DNA of 64,000 nucleotides from Nitrincola sp. A-D6 (lineage in GTDB: Bacteria; Pseudomonadota; Gammaproteobacteria; Pseudomonadales; Balneatricaceae): assembly GCF_000764495.1 (NCBI RefSeq), contig NZ_JRLB01000111.1:1-64000 (forward strand), read 5' to 3'. The translations under genes and the position numbers were made by a program. Below, piece by piece: positions 28,475 to 40,258 of this stretch. Every line of letters begins with the position of its first letter. Position 1 is the stretch's first letter. The notes beneath the pieces are model-generated. The model worked only from the letters and a program-made list of their open reading frames with translations, made no database searches and was not told where the DNA came from.

Positions 28475-28855
28475 CTAGGCCGCCATAAGCAGATTATCCC
28501 AGGCGATTCCTCCCCAAAGCAGAAGCGTCATCACCAGAGCAAAGAACACAGCGGCAGAGCCTAAATCCTTGGCAAGACCTGCCAGGGTGTTAAATTCTGT
28601 ACCAGCACGATCAACAACGGCTTCTATCGCTGTGTTCAACAACTCAAAAATCAGCACCAGCAGCAGGGAACTGATCAGCAACCCCAACTGCAGCCCCGAC
28701 TCAGCCAGCCAAAAAGCACCGGGCAGCATCACTAGAGCGGCCCAGATTTCATAACGAAAAGCGGGTTCACTTGCATACGCCGCCTTGATTCCCTTTATGG
28801 AATACCGTGTAGCATAATAAAAACGCTTAGGGCCAGTAACTTTAGTGATGACCAT
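28475..28855 (-). CDS. dgkA: Diacylglycerol kinase
   Basis: A 126-residue, three-helix inner-membrane enzyme that phosphorylates diacylglycerol to phosphatidic acid. The signature FELLNTAIEAVVDRAG and upstream YSIKGIKAAYASEPAFRYE are present, and the length is typical. It starts with an ATG whose A is the last base of the eptA-like stop codon (TAATG overlap). The pairing makes sense: phosphoethanolamine transfer from phosphatidylethanolamine releases diacylglycerol, which DgkA recycles. Confidence 0.92.
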   Translation of the reverse strand: MVITKVTGPKRFYYATRYSIKGIKAAYASEPAFRYEIWAALVMLPGAFWLAESGLQLGLLISSLLLVLIFELLNTAIEAVVDRAGTEFNTLAGLAKDLGSAAVFFALVMTLLLWGGIAWDNLLMAA

Positions 28856-30606
28856 TAATTTACTTCCTTTTGCTCCACGTTTAAGTATTGATCAAACAAA
28901 TTACGATATTGCGGCTCCCATTGACTGTAAGGAATGACGGTATCACTGCCAGAAAATCGTACATTGCCACGCTCAAAATCGATTTCATAAATACGGCGGT
29001 CGGGTAAAACCAAAGCGGCACGTGGATCGTTGTGCAGTGTTTTCATATACGCCGTTACAATACGCAAGCGATTCTCAGGTATAGACCCCAGCAGACTCAA
29101 TCCATCAATGGGTGTTACCGCACTCACCTGCATCAGTTCCAGCATCGTTGCAAAAATATCCGCCTGTGACAGAGGTGCATCCACCTTTGCAGCCACTGCG
29201 TCATAAGCAGAAGCAGGCGGAAATACCAGTAAGGAATTATGTGTCACTTCATCCTGAAAATCACCATGGAAGGCACCCCCTTTGCCAGTCACATGTTCAC
29301 CGTGATCTGACGAATAAAATACCCAGCTATCAGGAGCCTGAGCGCGAACCGACTCTAACAAGGCATTCAAAACATAATCGGTATACCAGACGCTATTGTC
29401 ATAGGCATTAATGCTGTTTGGGTTTTCTTCCGGTAAAAATTGTTTCATCGGTTCAGGGACTTGTTCTGAAAATGGGGTATGGCTACCACTCATCTGCAAA
29501 ACCAGCATAAAGGGTTTGTCACTTTTCCCTTGCTGCGCCAGCCAGGGGCGAATCCCCTTCTCCAGAACCTGATAATCATCAGCACCAACAGACACACTCA
29601 CATCTGGACTGAAATGACTCCCTTGTTCGAAATGATCCATATCCTGATCAACAAATAACTTATCCATATTACGCCATTGAAAATCCTGGGCTGAAATCAG
29701 TGCTGTTGAATATCCAGCACTTTTAGCGTAATTGAAGAGTGTTGGTACAGAATAGATACGTCCGTGCGGATCTATACCTTGGAGTCCGGTCAACATATAG
29801 GGGACCGATGTCAGTGTCCGTGGACCAATGCTGACAGCATTGCGCATGGCAACAACTTGTTGAGTTGCAGATAAACGGCTTAGGTTAGGTGTGGTATCAC
29901 GCTCATAGCCATACACGCCCATATGACCGACATTCAGAGATTCACCTATAACAAACACCATGGAAGGGCTACTCTCTGGTACCGTATCACGGTATTCGAG
30001 CACTGGTTTTGCCGGATAGTCTTCTCGGTTAAGATTAAATTCAAGTGCACTAATCAAGTTACCCGCATATGCCACCGGCACCATTTGAAAGTGTGGGGCA
30101 CTGTACCAGTTCAAAGTTACCAGCATAAACAGCGCGACACCCAAGGCCCCTTGACTCCAACGCAGCCAACGCCAGGGAGACGGATGCATTCGCATCACGG
30201 CGAACAAAATAGCACATGCTACCAATGTGATAGCGGCTGGCTTTAGAAACAAACCATGCTCCCACCAGAGCTCGAATGTCATAACCGGATCGGTAACAAA
30301 AAAACGGAAATCAAAAACTGTAACGAATTTACGATACACACCAAAATAACTACTTTGTGCAAAATAGGCGACTGCGCTAAAAATCAGTAAAGCCAGGGCA
30401 AGCTTTCGGTGCTTGTGCCAGTAACCTCTAAGATTAAACAAAAGCACCCAAAGCACAAAAGCCGTAAACAGAAAATTTACCCAGAAGCGTTTACCCGTGT
30501 AATTCTCCATCAACCAGGCCGTATCTCTGACCCAAAACAAATCCAGGAAAACCAGAGTCAAAAGCCTAGTAACACCCACAAACCAGTGTGCAAACGCATT
30601 TTTCAA
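28855..30606 (-). CDS. Phosphoethanolamine transferase-like sulfatase-fold enzyme (EptA family)
   Basis: A 583-residue membrane enzyme. Four or five N-terminal helices (residues 10-175) precede a periplasmic alkaline-phosphatase/sulfatase-fold domain: MVFVIGESLNVGHMGVYGYE, with the metal ligand Glu, then the likely Thr nucleophile in IGPRTLTSVPYMLTG, and the metal site YSSDHGEHVTGKG. Such enzymes move phosphoethanolamine from phosphatidylethanolamine onto lipid A or other glycans and can lower polymyxin sensitivity. Whether it is EptA, EptC or another member cannot be decided. It is translationally coupled to dgkA. Confidence 0.85.
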   Translation of the reverse strand: MKNAFAHWFVGVTRLLTLVFLDLFWVRDTAWLMENYTGKRFWVNFLFTAFVLWVLLFNLRGYWHKHRKLALALLIFSAVAYFAQSSYFGVYRKFVTVFDFRFFVTDPVMTFELWWEHGLFLKPAAITLVACAILFAVMRMHPSPWRWLRWSQGALGVALFMLVTLNWYSAPHFQMVPVAYAGNLISALEFNLNREDYPAKPVLEYRDTVPESSPSMVFVIGESLNVGHMGVYGYERDTTPNLSRLSATQQVVAMRNAVSIGPRTLTSVPYMLTGLQGIDPHGRIYSVPTLFNYAKSAGYSTALISAQDFQWRNMDKLFVDQDMDHFEQGSHFSPDVSVSVGADDYQVLEKGIRPWLAQQGKSDKPFMLVLQMSGSHTPFSEQVPEPMKQFLPEENPNSINAYDNSVWYTDYVLNALLESVRAQAPDSWVFYSSDHGEHVTGKGGAFHGDFQDEVTHNSLLVFPPASAYDAVAAKVDAPLSQADIFATMLELMQVSAVTPIDGLSLLGSIPENRLRIVTAYMKTLHNDPRAALVLPDRRIYEIDFERGNVRFSGSDTVIPYSQWEPQYRNLFDQYLNVEQKEVN

Positions 30607-30663
30607 AACCCTTAATCTATCAATAATAATTTTATAGAACCCGAGAAAAAAACAGTAAGGTGT

Positions 30664-32685
30664 TCAGAGTACATTGGCACTGTGCTTCAAACGTTCCAAT
30701 TCATCGCGGTAATTTGCCGCTTTTTCGAACTCAAGGTTACGTGCAGCCACATACATCTGATCCTCTAGCCGGCTGAGCGCCTTCGCCAGCTCTTTCGGTG
30801 ACAAGAGCGCTTCATCAACCCGATACTCACCTTGTGTTTCTGCTGCCTTGCGACCACCCCGTGATGATTTACGCGAGCCCGGAGCCTGCGCCCCTTCCAT
30901 AATATCGGCCACAGACTTAAAGATGCCTTTCGGAGTAATACCATGCTGCAGGTTATATTCAATTTGCTTGTTACGACGTCGTTCGGTTTCATCCATGGCC
31001 CGCTGCATCGAACCGGTAATCCGGTCAGCATAGAGAATAGCCCGGCCATTGACGTTACGTGCGGCCCGACCTATGGTCTGGATCATGGAGGTTTCCGAAC
31101 GCAGGAAACCTTCCTTGTCAGCATCCAGAATCGTAACCAGTGATACCTCCGGCATATCGATCCCTTCACGTAGCAGGTTAATCCCCACCAATACATCAAA
31201 CTCACCGATACGCAGATCACGGATAATTTCAACCCGCTCCACCGTATCTATATCAGAATGCAGATAACGCACCCGCACACCATGCTCAGCCAGGTATTCA
31301 GTCAAATCCTCCGCCATGCGTTTGGTCAGCACCGTTACCACCACACGTTCTTTCAGTGCCGTTACCTTATGGATTTCACCCAGCAGATCATCCACCTGAG
31401 AAACCGCCGGGCGCACCTCAACCATCGGGTCGATCAAGCCGGTAGGCCGCACCACCTGCTCAACAATCTGCTGAGCATTCGCCGCTTCATACTTGCTCGG
31501 CGTCGCTGAAACAAAAATCATCTGTGGCGCCAACTCCTCCCACTCTTCAAACTTGAGTGGCCGGTTATCTAGCGCTGAGGGTAGACGGAAGCCATACTCC
31601 ACCAGGGTTTCTTTACGCGAGCGGTCACCACGGTACATAGCACCAATTTGCGGCACGGTCACATGCGACTCATCGATCACCAGCAAGGCATCGTTGGGCA
31701 GGTAGTCAAACAGTGTGGGTGGTGCCATGCCCAGGTCACGTCCGGACAGGTAACGCGAGTAGTTTTCTATTCCCGAGCAGTAGCCCAACTCCAGAATCAT
31801 TTCTATATCATACAAGGTACGCTGCTCAAGGCGCTGTGCTTCTACAAGTTTATTGTTTTCTTTAAGCAGTGCCAAGCGCTCAATCAGTTCAGCCTTGATA
31901 TGCTGCGTCGCTTCGACCAACGTATCGCGCGGGGTAACATAGTGGGTTTTGGGGTAAATCGTGGCCCGCGGTACACGGCGCAACACTTCACCGGTCAGCG
32001 GATCAAAATAACTGATCTGCTCAACCTCTTCATCAAACAGTTCGATACGAATGGCTTCCATTTCTGATTCAGCCGGAAACACATCAATCACATCCCCACG
32101 TACCCGATAGTTGCCCCGGTGCAGTTCTACATCGTTGCGGGTGTATTGCAGCTCGGCCAGCCGGCGCAGCAGCGTACGCTGATCCACCTGATCACCCCGA
32201 TCCAGATGCAACATCATCGACAGATAGGATTTCGGATCACCCAAGCCATAGATCGCCGATACCGTTGCCACAATGATGGCGTCTTCGCGTTCTAAAAGTG
32301 CCTTGGTTGCCGACAAGCGCATCTGCTCTATATGATCGTTTATCGAGGCATCCTTCTCGATAAAGGTATCGGACGACGGCACATAGGCTTCCGGCTGGTA
32401 ATAATCATAGTAGGAGACAAAATACTCTACGGCGTTATCCGGAAAGAACTCCTTAAACTCACCATAGAGCTGAGCTGCCAGGGTTTTGTTATGTGCCATG
32501 ATAATGGTTGGGCGTTGTACAGCCGCAATCACATTGGCAATAGTGAAGGTTTTACCCGAACCGGTTACCCCCAGCAGTGTCTGCGAAGCCAGGCCTGATT
32601 CTATGCCATCAACCAGCCCACTGATCGCTTCTGGCTGATCCCCGGCGGGCTGAAATCCGGAATGTACTTTAAAACGCTGCTTCAC
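30664..32685 (-). CDS. uvrB: Excinuclease ABC subunit B
   Basis: A 673-residue UvrB, the damage-verifying helicase of nucleotide excision repair. It has Walker A ([17 protein letters not shown]), the beta-hairpin region [24 protein letters not shown] ([18 protein letters not shown]), motif V-VI ([30 protein letters not shown]) and a C-terminal UVR helix pair ([20 protein letters not shown]). The length is standard. AGGAG-like sequence (CAGGAGTTTAATGTG) precedes its ATG. An SOS box was looked for upstream but not found convincingly. Confidence 0.95.
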   Translation of the reverse strand: MKQRFKVHSGFQPAGDQPEAISGLVDGIESGLASQTLLGVTGSGKTFTIANVIAAVQRPTIIMAHNKTLAAQLYGEFKEFFPDNAVEYFVSYYDYYQPEAYVPSSDTFIEKDASINDHIEQMRLSATKALLEREDAIIVATVSAIYGLGDPKSYLSMMLHLDRGDQVDQRTLLRRLAELQYTRNDVELHRGNYRVRGDVIDVFPAESEMEAIRIELFDEEVEQISYFDPLTGEVLRRVPRATIYPKTHYVTPRDTLVEATQHIKAELIERLALLKENNKLVEAQRLEQRTLYDIEMILELGYCSGIENYSRYLSGRDLGMAPPTLFDYLPNDALLVIDESHVTVPQIGAMYRGDRSRKETLVEYGFRLPSALDNRPLKFEEWEELAPQMIFVSATPSKYEAANAQQIVEQVVRPTGLIDPMVEVRPAVSQVDDLLGEIHKVTALKERVVVTVLTKRMAEDLTEYLAEHGVRVRYLHSDIDTVERVEIIRDLRIGEFDVLVGINLLREGIDMPEVSLVTILDADKEGFLRSETSMIQTIGRAARNVNGRAILYADRITGSMQRAMDETERRRNKQIEYNLQHGITPKGIFKSVADIMEGAQAPGSRKSSRGGRKAAETQGEYRVDEALLSPKELAKALSRLEDQMYVAARNLEFEKAANYRDELERLKHSANVL

Positions 32686-32798
32686 ATTAAACTCCTGGAA
32701 TTTTTCATCATTTTCAACCTTTCGGGGATTTAGACAATAGCGTCTATACTGTATGCTTAAGCTAGTTAATTACACCATTCAATCATGAGGGTTTTAGC

Positions 32799-33982
32799 TT
32801 GGACGTGCAGCTTTCCAACCGTGTAAACAGCATCAAACCATCCCCCACTCTTGCCGTAACCAACCGCGCCGCTGAATTGCGTGCAGCGGGTAAAAATATT
32901 ATTGGTTTAGGCGCAGGTGAGCCCGACTTTGATACCCCCGATCATATCAAAGCCGCCGCCATTGAAGCCATCAACAACGGCTTCACCAAATACACCGCGG
33001 TTGACGGCACCCCCGGCCTGAAAAAAGCCATTATAGCGAAATTCAAGCGCGATAACGGACTGGATTACCAGCCTAATCAGATTCTGGTTTCCAGCGGTGG
33101 CAAACAGAGCTTTTTCAACATGGCCCTGGCCCTGCTGAATGAAGGTGATGAAGTTATTATACCGGCGCCTTACTGGGTGTCTTATCCGGATATGGTGCTG
33201 GTTGCTGAAGGACAGCCGGTCATCCTCGAAACCACCCAGGAGAACCGCTTCAAAATCACCCCGGAACAACTCGAAGCCGCGATTAACGATCGCACCCGTG
33301 TTGTGGTGTTGAACAGCCCATCCAACCCATCGGGTGTGGCCTACACGCTGGAAGAGTTGAAAGCACTGGGCGAAGTGATCAAGCCTTACCCGGATATCAT
33401 CATCGCTACCGATGATATGTACGAGCACATTCTGTTTGGCGACCAGCCGTTCTGCAATATTTTGAACGCCTGTCCGGAACTTTATGATCAAACGATTGTG
33501 CTCAACGGCGTATCCAAAGCCTACTCCATGACCGGTTGGCGTATCGGTTATGCCGCAGGCCCGGCCAAACTCATCGGGGCAATGAAAAAGATTCAGTCAC
33601 AGAGCACATCGAACCCCAACTCCATTGCCCAGGTGGCTGCTGAGGCCGCTCTGAACGGTGAACAGGAGTGTGTAGCACGATGGTTAAAGCCTTTAAGGCA
33701 CGCCACGACTTTGTCGTTAAAGCGCTGAATGAAATCGATGGGGTTGAATGCATCGCAGCTGATGGCACCTTCTATGCCTTCCCAAGCTTCCAGAAAGTGA
33801 TCGATAGCCGCCCTGAGATTGAAGACGATATCGCCCTGGCCGAATTCCTGCTACTGGAAGCTGGTGTCGCACTGGTTCCAGGCTCCGCCTTCGGCACCCC
33901 TGGCAACCTGCGTCTGTCCTTCGCTACCAGCATGGAGAATCTTGAAAACGCCATCGCGCGTATCAAGAAAGCCTTGCAGTAA
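32799..33982 (+). CDS. Aspartate aminotransferase (class I PLP), one-base frameshift
   Basis: Repaired, this is a 394-residue subgroup Ib aspartate aminotransferase, converting aspartate and 2-oxoglutarate to oxaloacetate and glutamate. GLGAGEPDFDTPDHIK, NSPSNPSGVAY and the PLP lysine in GVSKAYSMTGWRIGYA are conserved, as is the C-terminal VPGSAFGTPGNLRLSFA. One base is missing near 33681 (CGATGG should read CGAATGG or similar), so the frame stops at 33728 and the tail reads from 33668 in another frame. The TTG start at 32799 has GAGGG seven bases upstream. Confidence 0.88.
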
Positions 33983-34000
33983 ACCTGCAGTAAAACTCAG

Positions 34001-34036
34001 CAAGACCGCGGCATCCCTGTCGCGGTCTTGTCATTT
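34001..34036 (+). terminator. Strong terminator after the aminotransferase gene
   Basis: CAAGACCGCG (34001-34010) pairs perfectly with CGCGGTCTTG (34021-34030) around a ten-base loop, followed by TCATTT. Confidence 0.85.
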
Positions 34037-34201
34037 CAGAAGCGCCCCCCCTTAAGCATCAGATCTATCAGGCTAATGGGCCAGATCTGTCTGACGCGCC
34101 GTGAACCCATCCTTGGGGGCTCCGGGCTTTCGTAGCCGCAAACATATCTGTATATTACAAGGTAATGATACATCTCGCCGATAAATTGCGCAGGTAATGC
34201 C

Positions 34202-35406
34202 ATGAAAACCAAGATTATTCCCGCCCTGCTGGATACAGCAGATGCTCCGATGCTACTGATCAATGATCAGGTGCATGAATGGTCTAATGCACGTTTTCGC
34301 GACCTGCCAGAAGCACTACGCACCCCCATACTCACCTGGCTCAGAATCAGGACAGTGATTGGCTGGAACTGGACGGCTACCGCTTTCAACGCCTGAGTGT
34401 GAAAAAGCATACTATTATCATCGGCTATATTGTTGATCGTAACCAGCTGCAACGCACACTGCTGCTAAAACTACTGCCACAACTACAGATAGGTGGTGAC
34501 CCCTACCAAAACACAGCGCGCGTCCTCGGACCACTGCTGGGGTGGAAAAACTGCCTGGTTGCAAAACATAAGAGTGATCGATCACTGGAAGTACTCGGCC
34601 ACTGGCAGGACGGTAAATTACTCCCCCCCACCTCACAGAAACTCATCGGTAATGCCGCTCAGGCTCTGTATGAAGGTGAAGCTGCCTCTATTTCACTGAA
34701 AGCCCTGTGCCGCGAATTCCCGCTGGATGAGTTGCTCAGCGAAACGCCATCGGCTTTATGGATAGGACACCGTATTGACCTGCCTGAACAGAGAGGTGTA
34801 GGACACCTTTGCGTATGGGGAGAGCCAGACCATGTCGATACCGAAGCCACCGAGTGGCTGATAGGATTGGCTGTTGATATCCTCAGTGGCTGGCTATTGA
34901 GCCAGCATCATGCTGAAAACAAGGATTATGAACCCTCCAGCGAACCACGCGATCAACTTACAGGGCTGCCAGGCCCCAAAACGTTTGATCTGGCGCTGAC
35001 ACATGCCGCGAGCACCTACCAACAAACCCAGCAGGACTTTCTGGTTGCCTTGGTCGATATCGACGAACTTACCCATATTAATGATCACTATGGCAAACTC
35101 TCCGGAGACAAACTTATACAACGCTTTGCTGACGAGTTGCTGAATATGTGTCGTCGTCGTGATCAGGTATTCCGACTCGGTGGAGATGAATTCCTGCTGC
35201 TTATGCCCATGACACACACACCTCCCCCCGTGGCTAAACGACTGAATCGCATCAGTAAACAGATTCAAGCAGACATCCCGGAGTTCAGCCTGAACCTGTC
35301 CATGTCGACCCTGTCAGAAGTCAAAGGCAGCAGTGAAGAACTGATGCTGACGATTGACCAACGCCTGAAAACGAACAAAGAAAATAATAAAAACAAAACT
35401 GCGTGA
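34202..35406 (+). CDS. Cytosolic diguanylate cyclase (GGDEF), one-base frameshift
   Basis: Repaired, 401 residues with no membrane helix. An N-terminal PAS-like segment (LLDTADAPMLLINDQVHEWS) leads through an unassigned GAF-like middle to a C-terminal GGDEF domain. The active site is intact (FRLGGDEFLLLMP), with RRRD five residues ahead as an I-site. A five-base C-run at 34323-34327 must be six to join RTPH to LAQNQDSDWLELDGYR. As given, the N-terminal frame stops at 34396. Downstream, an imperfect hairpin plus T-run (35401-35437) may be its terminator. Confidence 0.8.
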
Positions 35407-35453
35407 TCCACTACCTCTCTGGGTCGCGTACTTTTTTGTGTAATTATTATTGA

Positions 35454-35467
35454 ACTGACCGGTCAGT
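35454..35467 (+). promoter_or_regulatory. TetR-type operator (ACTGACCGGTCAGT)
   Basis: A perfect 14-bp palindrome 42 bases upstream of the tetR start. The TGACCGGTCA core is like those bound by TetR/AcrR-type regulators of efflux pumps, so autorepression of the whole regulator-pump operon is the likely role. Confidence 0.75.
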
Positions 35468-35509
35468 AAATATATCATTAGCATCTTTCTAGAACAGTCG
35501 GTTTAAAAC

Positions 35510-36147
35510 ATGACCAAAGGCAGACCCCCTACACACAGTCGCGAAAAACTCCTTGAAAAAGGCATTGAGCTGTTCCATCAACATGGTTATCACGGCACCG
35601 GGCTGACTACTATTTTACAGGCCTGCAAAGTATCCAAGGGCTCGTTTTACAATTTTTTCAACAGCAAGGAAGAATATGCTGTTGAAGTCATGGAGTTTTA
35701 TCAGGCACTGGAGACAGATCGCTGGAATCAGGAGTTTGCCCAGCTTAGTGGCTCGCATTTTGTAAAGTTACGCAAAGCCTTGGCTCGACTGGTTGAAGAA
35801 CTGGATAGTTGCAGTGAAAATGTCGGCTGTCTGATTGCCAACCTGTCCGGTGAAGTCGGTAACGAGTCACCGGCCTTTCGGCAGGCAATCAGTCGGGCGA
35901 CATCGCGTGTAATTAAGTTAATTGCCGAGGATATGCAGATATGTCAGCAGGAAGGCTCTGTGCGCACTGATCTGCCCCCGAGGTTTTAGCTTCATTGATC
36001 TGGGACTGCTGGCAAGGCGCGCTATTACGTATGAAAGTGGCAGACTCCCGTGCTCCGCTACGAGAAACCTTGGCATTGCTATGGGAACATATTTTACCAC
36101 CGGCCACTAAGACTGACCGAGATTTCAACAAGGGACCGCATGCATGA
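35510..36147 (+). CDS. TetR/AcrR-family regulator, one-base frameshift
   Basis: Repaired, a 212-residue repressor. The N-terminal helix-turn-helix reads GIELFHQHGYHGTGLTTILQ and CKVSKGSFYNFFNSKEEYA. The C-terminal ligand domain has CLIANLSGEVGNESPAFR, as in the AcuR/NemR-like group. A five-base C-run at 35975-35979 must be six (LPPEVLASLIWDCWQGALL). Otherwise the frame stops at 35989. The repaired stop (36145-36147) overlaps the adaptor start by four bases (ATGA), which itself supports the repair. It probably binds the palindrome at 35454 and is released by a pump substrate. Confidence 0.84.
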
Positions 36148-37201
36148 AATATCTACGCTCGCCACTTAGCTCCACCCTGCTTTACTTCAGCCTGGCACTG
36201 ACAGCACTGCCACTAGCTGCACAGGAATCTCAAGGGTTACCTGCTGAGGTTTATGAGGTTGAAACATCAACCTTAAATCAGGTTCTGAATGCTGTTGGCA
36301 CCCTGCGAGCCAACGAGTCTGTTATTCTGCGCCCGGAAATCACCGGACGCATCTCAGACATTTTATTCGGGGAAGGTGAAGCCGTTGAAGCAGGACAAGC
36401 ATTGATACAGCTTGATGGCGCGTCCTATGAAGCCGAACTGGCACAAGCCCAGGCCCAGGCCAACCTCAGCCGGTTGAATATCAGCGTGCAGCCGATCTGC
36501 TGGAACGTCGCGTTGGCTCGCAAACAGATCGTGATACCCGCCTGGCACAACTGCGGGTAAATGAAGCACAGGTGGAACTGGCTCGTACACAGCTGGCGAA
36601 AACCACCATTCGTGCTCCCTTTGACGGTGTCGTTGGATTACGCCACGTCAGCCCGGGTGATTTTGTATCTGCGGGACAGGATCTGGTTGAAGTCACTGAT
36701 TATTCTGAAATGAAAATGGACTTCACCCTACCCGAACGGGATCTCAACCAGGTACAAGTCGGACAACAAATTGAAGTGCACGTCGATGCGCTGCCCGGAG
36801 AAACGTTTCAGGGTGAAATCTATGCCATATCACCCTCTTCACGTGGTGGCAGTCATAATCTCAGCATCCGTGCCCGCATTCCCAACGACCAGGGTGCATT
36901 GCGCCCTGGGCTGTTTGCCCGCATTGTAATTATCACAGGACAGGATGATCAGGCACTAATGATTCCGGAAAGTGCGGTTATTCCAGAAAACAATGACTTT
37001 TTCATTATGCGTCTGAATGCAGAAAACCAGGTCAGCCTGGTACCGGTAACACTGGGAAGCCGCCGTTTCGGTGAAGTTCAGATACTCAGCGGACTTGAAG
37101 CCGGTGATATCATTGTCACCGCCGGCCAGATAAAGCTACACCCCGGCATGCCCGTTACACCCCTTTTCCCACAGACTAACAGCCAGGAATCAGATGCATG
37201 A
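36144..37201 (+). CDS. RND efflux periplasmic adaptor (membrane fusion protein), one-base frameshift
   Basis: Repaired, 352 residues: a signal peptide (LLYFSLALTALPLAAQ), a biotinyl-lipoyl half (GRISDILFGEGEAVEAGQAL), a short coiled coil, the second lipoyl half (TTIRAPFDGVVGLRHVSPGD) and beta-barrel domains. One G is missing near 36476 (LSRLEYQRAADLLERRVGSQ). As given, the frame stops at 36560 and restarts from 36572. It would join the inner-membrane pump to the TolC channel. Its stop overlaps the pump start by four bases (ATGA). Confidence 0.86.
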
Positions 37202-40200
37202 TTCTCTCTGACATCAGCATAAAACGGCCAGTATTGGCTACTGTTATCAGCTTACTGGTACTACTGGTAGGCTTTATTTCTTATGACCGTCTGACACTGC
37301 GTGAATATCCACATATCGACGTGCCAGTTGTTACTGTCGATACCAGTTATCCCGGCGCAAATGCCACCATTATCGAATCACAAGTCACCAAAATTATTGA
37401 GGATTCGTTATCAGGGATTGAAGGCATCGACTTCATGAGCTCGATCAGCCGTTCTGAACGCAGCCAGATCACCATTAACTTCCGTATCGACCAAGACCCG
37501 GATGCCGCGGCTAACGATGTGCGCGACCGTGTGAGTCGGGTCAGAGGACAACTACCCGACGATATCGATGAACCGATTGTGGCTAAATCTGAGGCTGATG
37601 CACAACCCATTATCTGGATAGCCCTATCCTCTGATGTGCATGATCCTATGGAAGTTACTGATTTTGCTCAACGCCGCGTACGTGATCCGCTACAAACCGT
37701 TTCCGGTGTCGCCAGTGTACGCATGGGCGGTGAACGTCGCTATGCCATGCGTCTGTGGTTGGACCCAGACAAAATGGCGGCTTATGAGGTTATCCCGCAG
37801 GACATTGAAGCGGCACTGCGTTCACAGAATATTGAACTGCCCGCCGGTCGTATAGAAAGTAAAGACCGTGAATTCACTATACTGGCACAAACAGATCTGA
37901 ACGAAATTGAAGAGTTTGAACAGATCATTATTCGCCAGGATGGCGATTACCTGGTGCGCGTATCGGATGTAGCTCGCGTCAACATCGCCCCCGAAGCCTC
38001 GCGCAACTATGCTCGTTTCAACGGTGTCAGCGCACAGGGTTTAGGGATAGTGCGTCAATCAACCGCTAACCCGCTGGATGTATCGGCCGGAGTGCGTGAG
38101 ATGCTGGCCACTATCGAACCAACCCTACCGGAAGGCATGAAAATTCAGGTTGCCTATGACTCGTCAGTGTTTATTGAACGCTCAATTGAGTCAGTGTACG
38201 AAACGCTGATCATAGCGGGGATACTGGTAGTCGTGGTTATATTCTTCTTCCTGCGTAATTTGCGTGCCACGCTGATTCCAGTAGTCACCATCCGCTGTCC
38301 CTGATCGGGCATTTGCGATGATGTATCTGCTGAATTTCTCCATCAACACCCTGACACTACTGGCATTGGTTCTGGCCATAGGTTTGGTGGTGGATGATGC
38401 CATCGTTATGCTGGAAAACATTTTCAGACACGTCGAGGAAGGTCTGCACCCGATTCAGGCGGCATTTAAAGGCAGTAAAGAAATAGGCTTTGCCATCGTG
38501 GCCACCACAGCCACACTGGTTGCGGTGTTCGTTCCCGTGAGTTTCTCCAGCGGCCAGACCGGACGTTTATTCACCGAATTTGCCCTGACACTGGCAGGCG
38601 CTGTCGTTGTATCTACCTTTATTGCTCTGACTCTGGCACCCATGCTCTGCTCTCGGTTACTGCACCATGAGAAAAAACACAGCGCCCTCTTTAATCTGAT
38701 TGAAGGCTGGCTGGTTGGACTGAGTAACGGCTACCACTGGTTGCTGGAAAAAACCCTGAATGCACGTATTTTTGCTCTGGCATTAATGCTTGTCAGTCTG
38801 GCTGGTACGGGCTATTTCTACACCCTGCTGCCACAGGAACTGGCACCAATTGAAGACCGTGGTACCATCATGACCTTCTCGGTCAACCCGGATGGTTCGT
38901 CTGTAGAATATGTAAACCGCTATGCCAAGCAGGTTGAAGCCATCATTTCAGGTGTTCCTGAGCGTACGCACCACTTCGCCATCACCGGTTTTCCCAGCGA
39001 AACCAACTCACTGACCTTCGTGCGCCTGGAAGACTGGGAAAATCGTAGCCGTTCACAACAGGATGTCGCAGCTGAACTCACTGGTAAGCTCTACGGTGGC
39101 GTACCAGGCAATATGTCCTTTGCCATCAACCTGCCATCACTGGGTCAGAGCTTCATCTCCAGACCAGTCGAATTTATTATTAAAACCACCGGTGACTATG
39201 CAGACCTGAAAGTGATCACCGACCAGATGCTGGCAAAAATTGCTGAGAATGAAAATTTTCAGCAGGTTGATACCGATCTTAAACTCAACAAGCCGGAGCT
39301 GAGACTGACACTCAACCGCGAAAAAGTGGCTGAAGCGGTTTAAGTGTTGCTGAAGTAGGTCGTAGTTTGGAAACCTATATGTCAGGCCGTACCCTCACCC
39401 GCTTCAAGCGGGGTGGTGAGCAATATGACGTCATTCTTCAAATTGAAGACAGCTTTCGCAAAACACGTGACGATCTATCCAGAGTCTATGTACGCTCAGA
39501 TGCAGGAGAGATGATTCAATTAGGCAACCTGATCACGGTTGAAGAAACTGTCGCACCGCGAGAATTGAACCATTTTGACAAACTTAAGGCGGTCAAAATT
39601 CAGTCCATGCTGGCACCGGATTACAGTCTTGGCGATGCTCTGGACTATCTTGAAGCCTCACTGGCTGAAATAGCACCAGATGCTCTGTTCGATTATGCCG
39701 GTCAATCGCGTGAGTTCCGTGAATCTGCCAATACCATGCAGATGACGTTTATCTTGTCGCTGATCTTTATTTTTCTGGTATTGGCCGCGCAGTTCGAAAG
39801 CTTCAAAAATCCATTGATCATCATGTTGGCAGTTCCGCCCGCACTCGCAGGTGGCTTGTTCGCCCTGTTTTACTCGGGAGGCAGCCTGAATATCTACAGC
39901 CAGATTGGTTTGATAACGCTTGTCGGACTGGTGACCAAACATGGTATCCTAATTGTCGAATTCGCCAATCAGTTGCAAGATAAAGGCATGGAGCTTAAAG
40001 AGGCCATCATTGAAGCGTCCTCATTACGCCTGCGCCCTATTCTGATGACTACCGGTGCGACCGTACTCGGTACCCTGCCGCTGGCCCTGGCCGTTGGTGC
40101 CGGTGCTGAATCACGCCACCAAATAGGCTGGGTTATTGTTGGCGGTATGATGTTAGGTACGGTGTTGACATTGTTTGTAATACCCACCATTTATAGTATT

Positions 40201-40248
40201 TTTGGTAAACGTAACTTTAAAGTAATTGAGCCAAATTATGAAAAATAA
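37198..40248 (+). CDS. RND efflux pump, inner-membrane transporter, three one-base frameshifts
   Basis: Repaired, a 1017-residue resistance-nodulation-division pump, close to the usual length. It begins ILSDISIKRPVLATVISLLV and has twelve expected membrane helices. The proton-relay aspartates are in LAIGLVVDDAIVMLENIFRH, and the C-terminal repeat reads GLITLVGLVTKHGILIVEFA. Single bases are missing at 38292 (CCC to CC), 38309 (GGGG to GGG) and 39338 (GGG to GG). Correcting them gives TIPLSLIGAFAMMYLLNFS and KVAEAGLSVAEVGRSLETYM. The substrate (drug, dye or solvent) is not evident. It belongs to the multidrug HAE1 class rather than the metal class. Confidence 0.88.
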
Positions 40249-40258
40249 GGACTGTTCT

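Noticed and set aside
32700-32780. A LexA-like box upstream of uvrB (TACTGTATGCTTAAGCTAGT)
   Set aside because: Only the left half fits CTG-N10-CAG. The right half reads CTAGT, so it is not a convincing SOS box.
33668-33982. A separate small aminotransferase-like gene
   Set aside because: It is the C-terminal part of the preceding aspartate aminotransferase, displaced by one missing base.
35401-35440. A strong terminator after the cytosolic GGDEF gene
   Set aside because: The hairpin (GCGTGATCC with GGGTCGCG) is imperfect. It is mentioned with the gene but not called as a separate feature.
37198-40248. Three separate RND proteins or an RND pump split as in two-subunit systems
   Set aside because: The breaks fall inside membrane helices and loops, and adding single G or C bases restores one normal-length pump.
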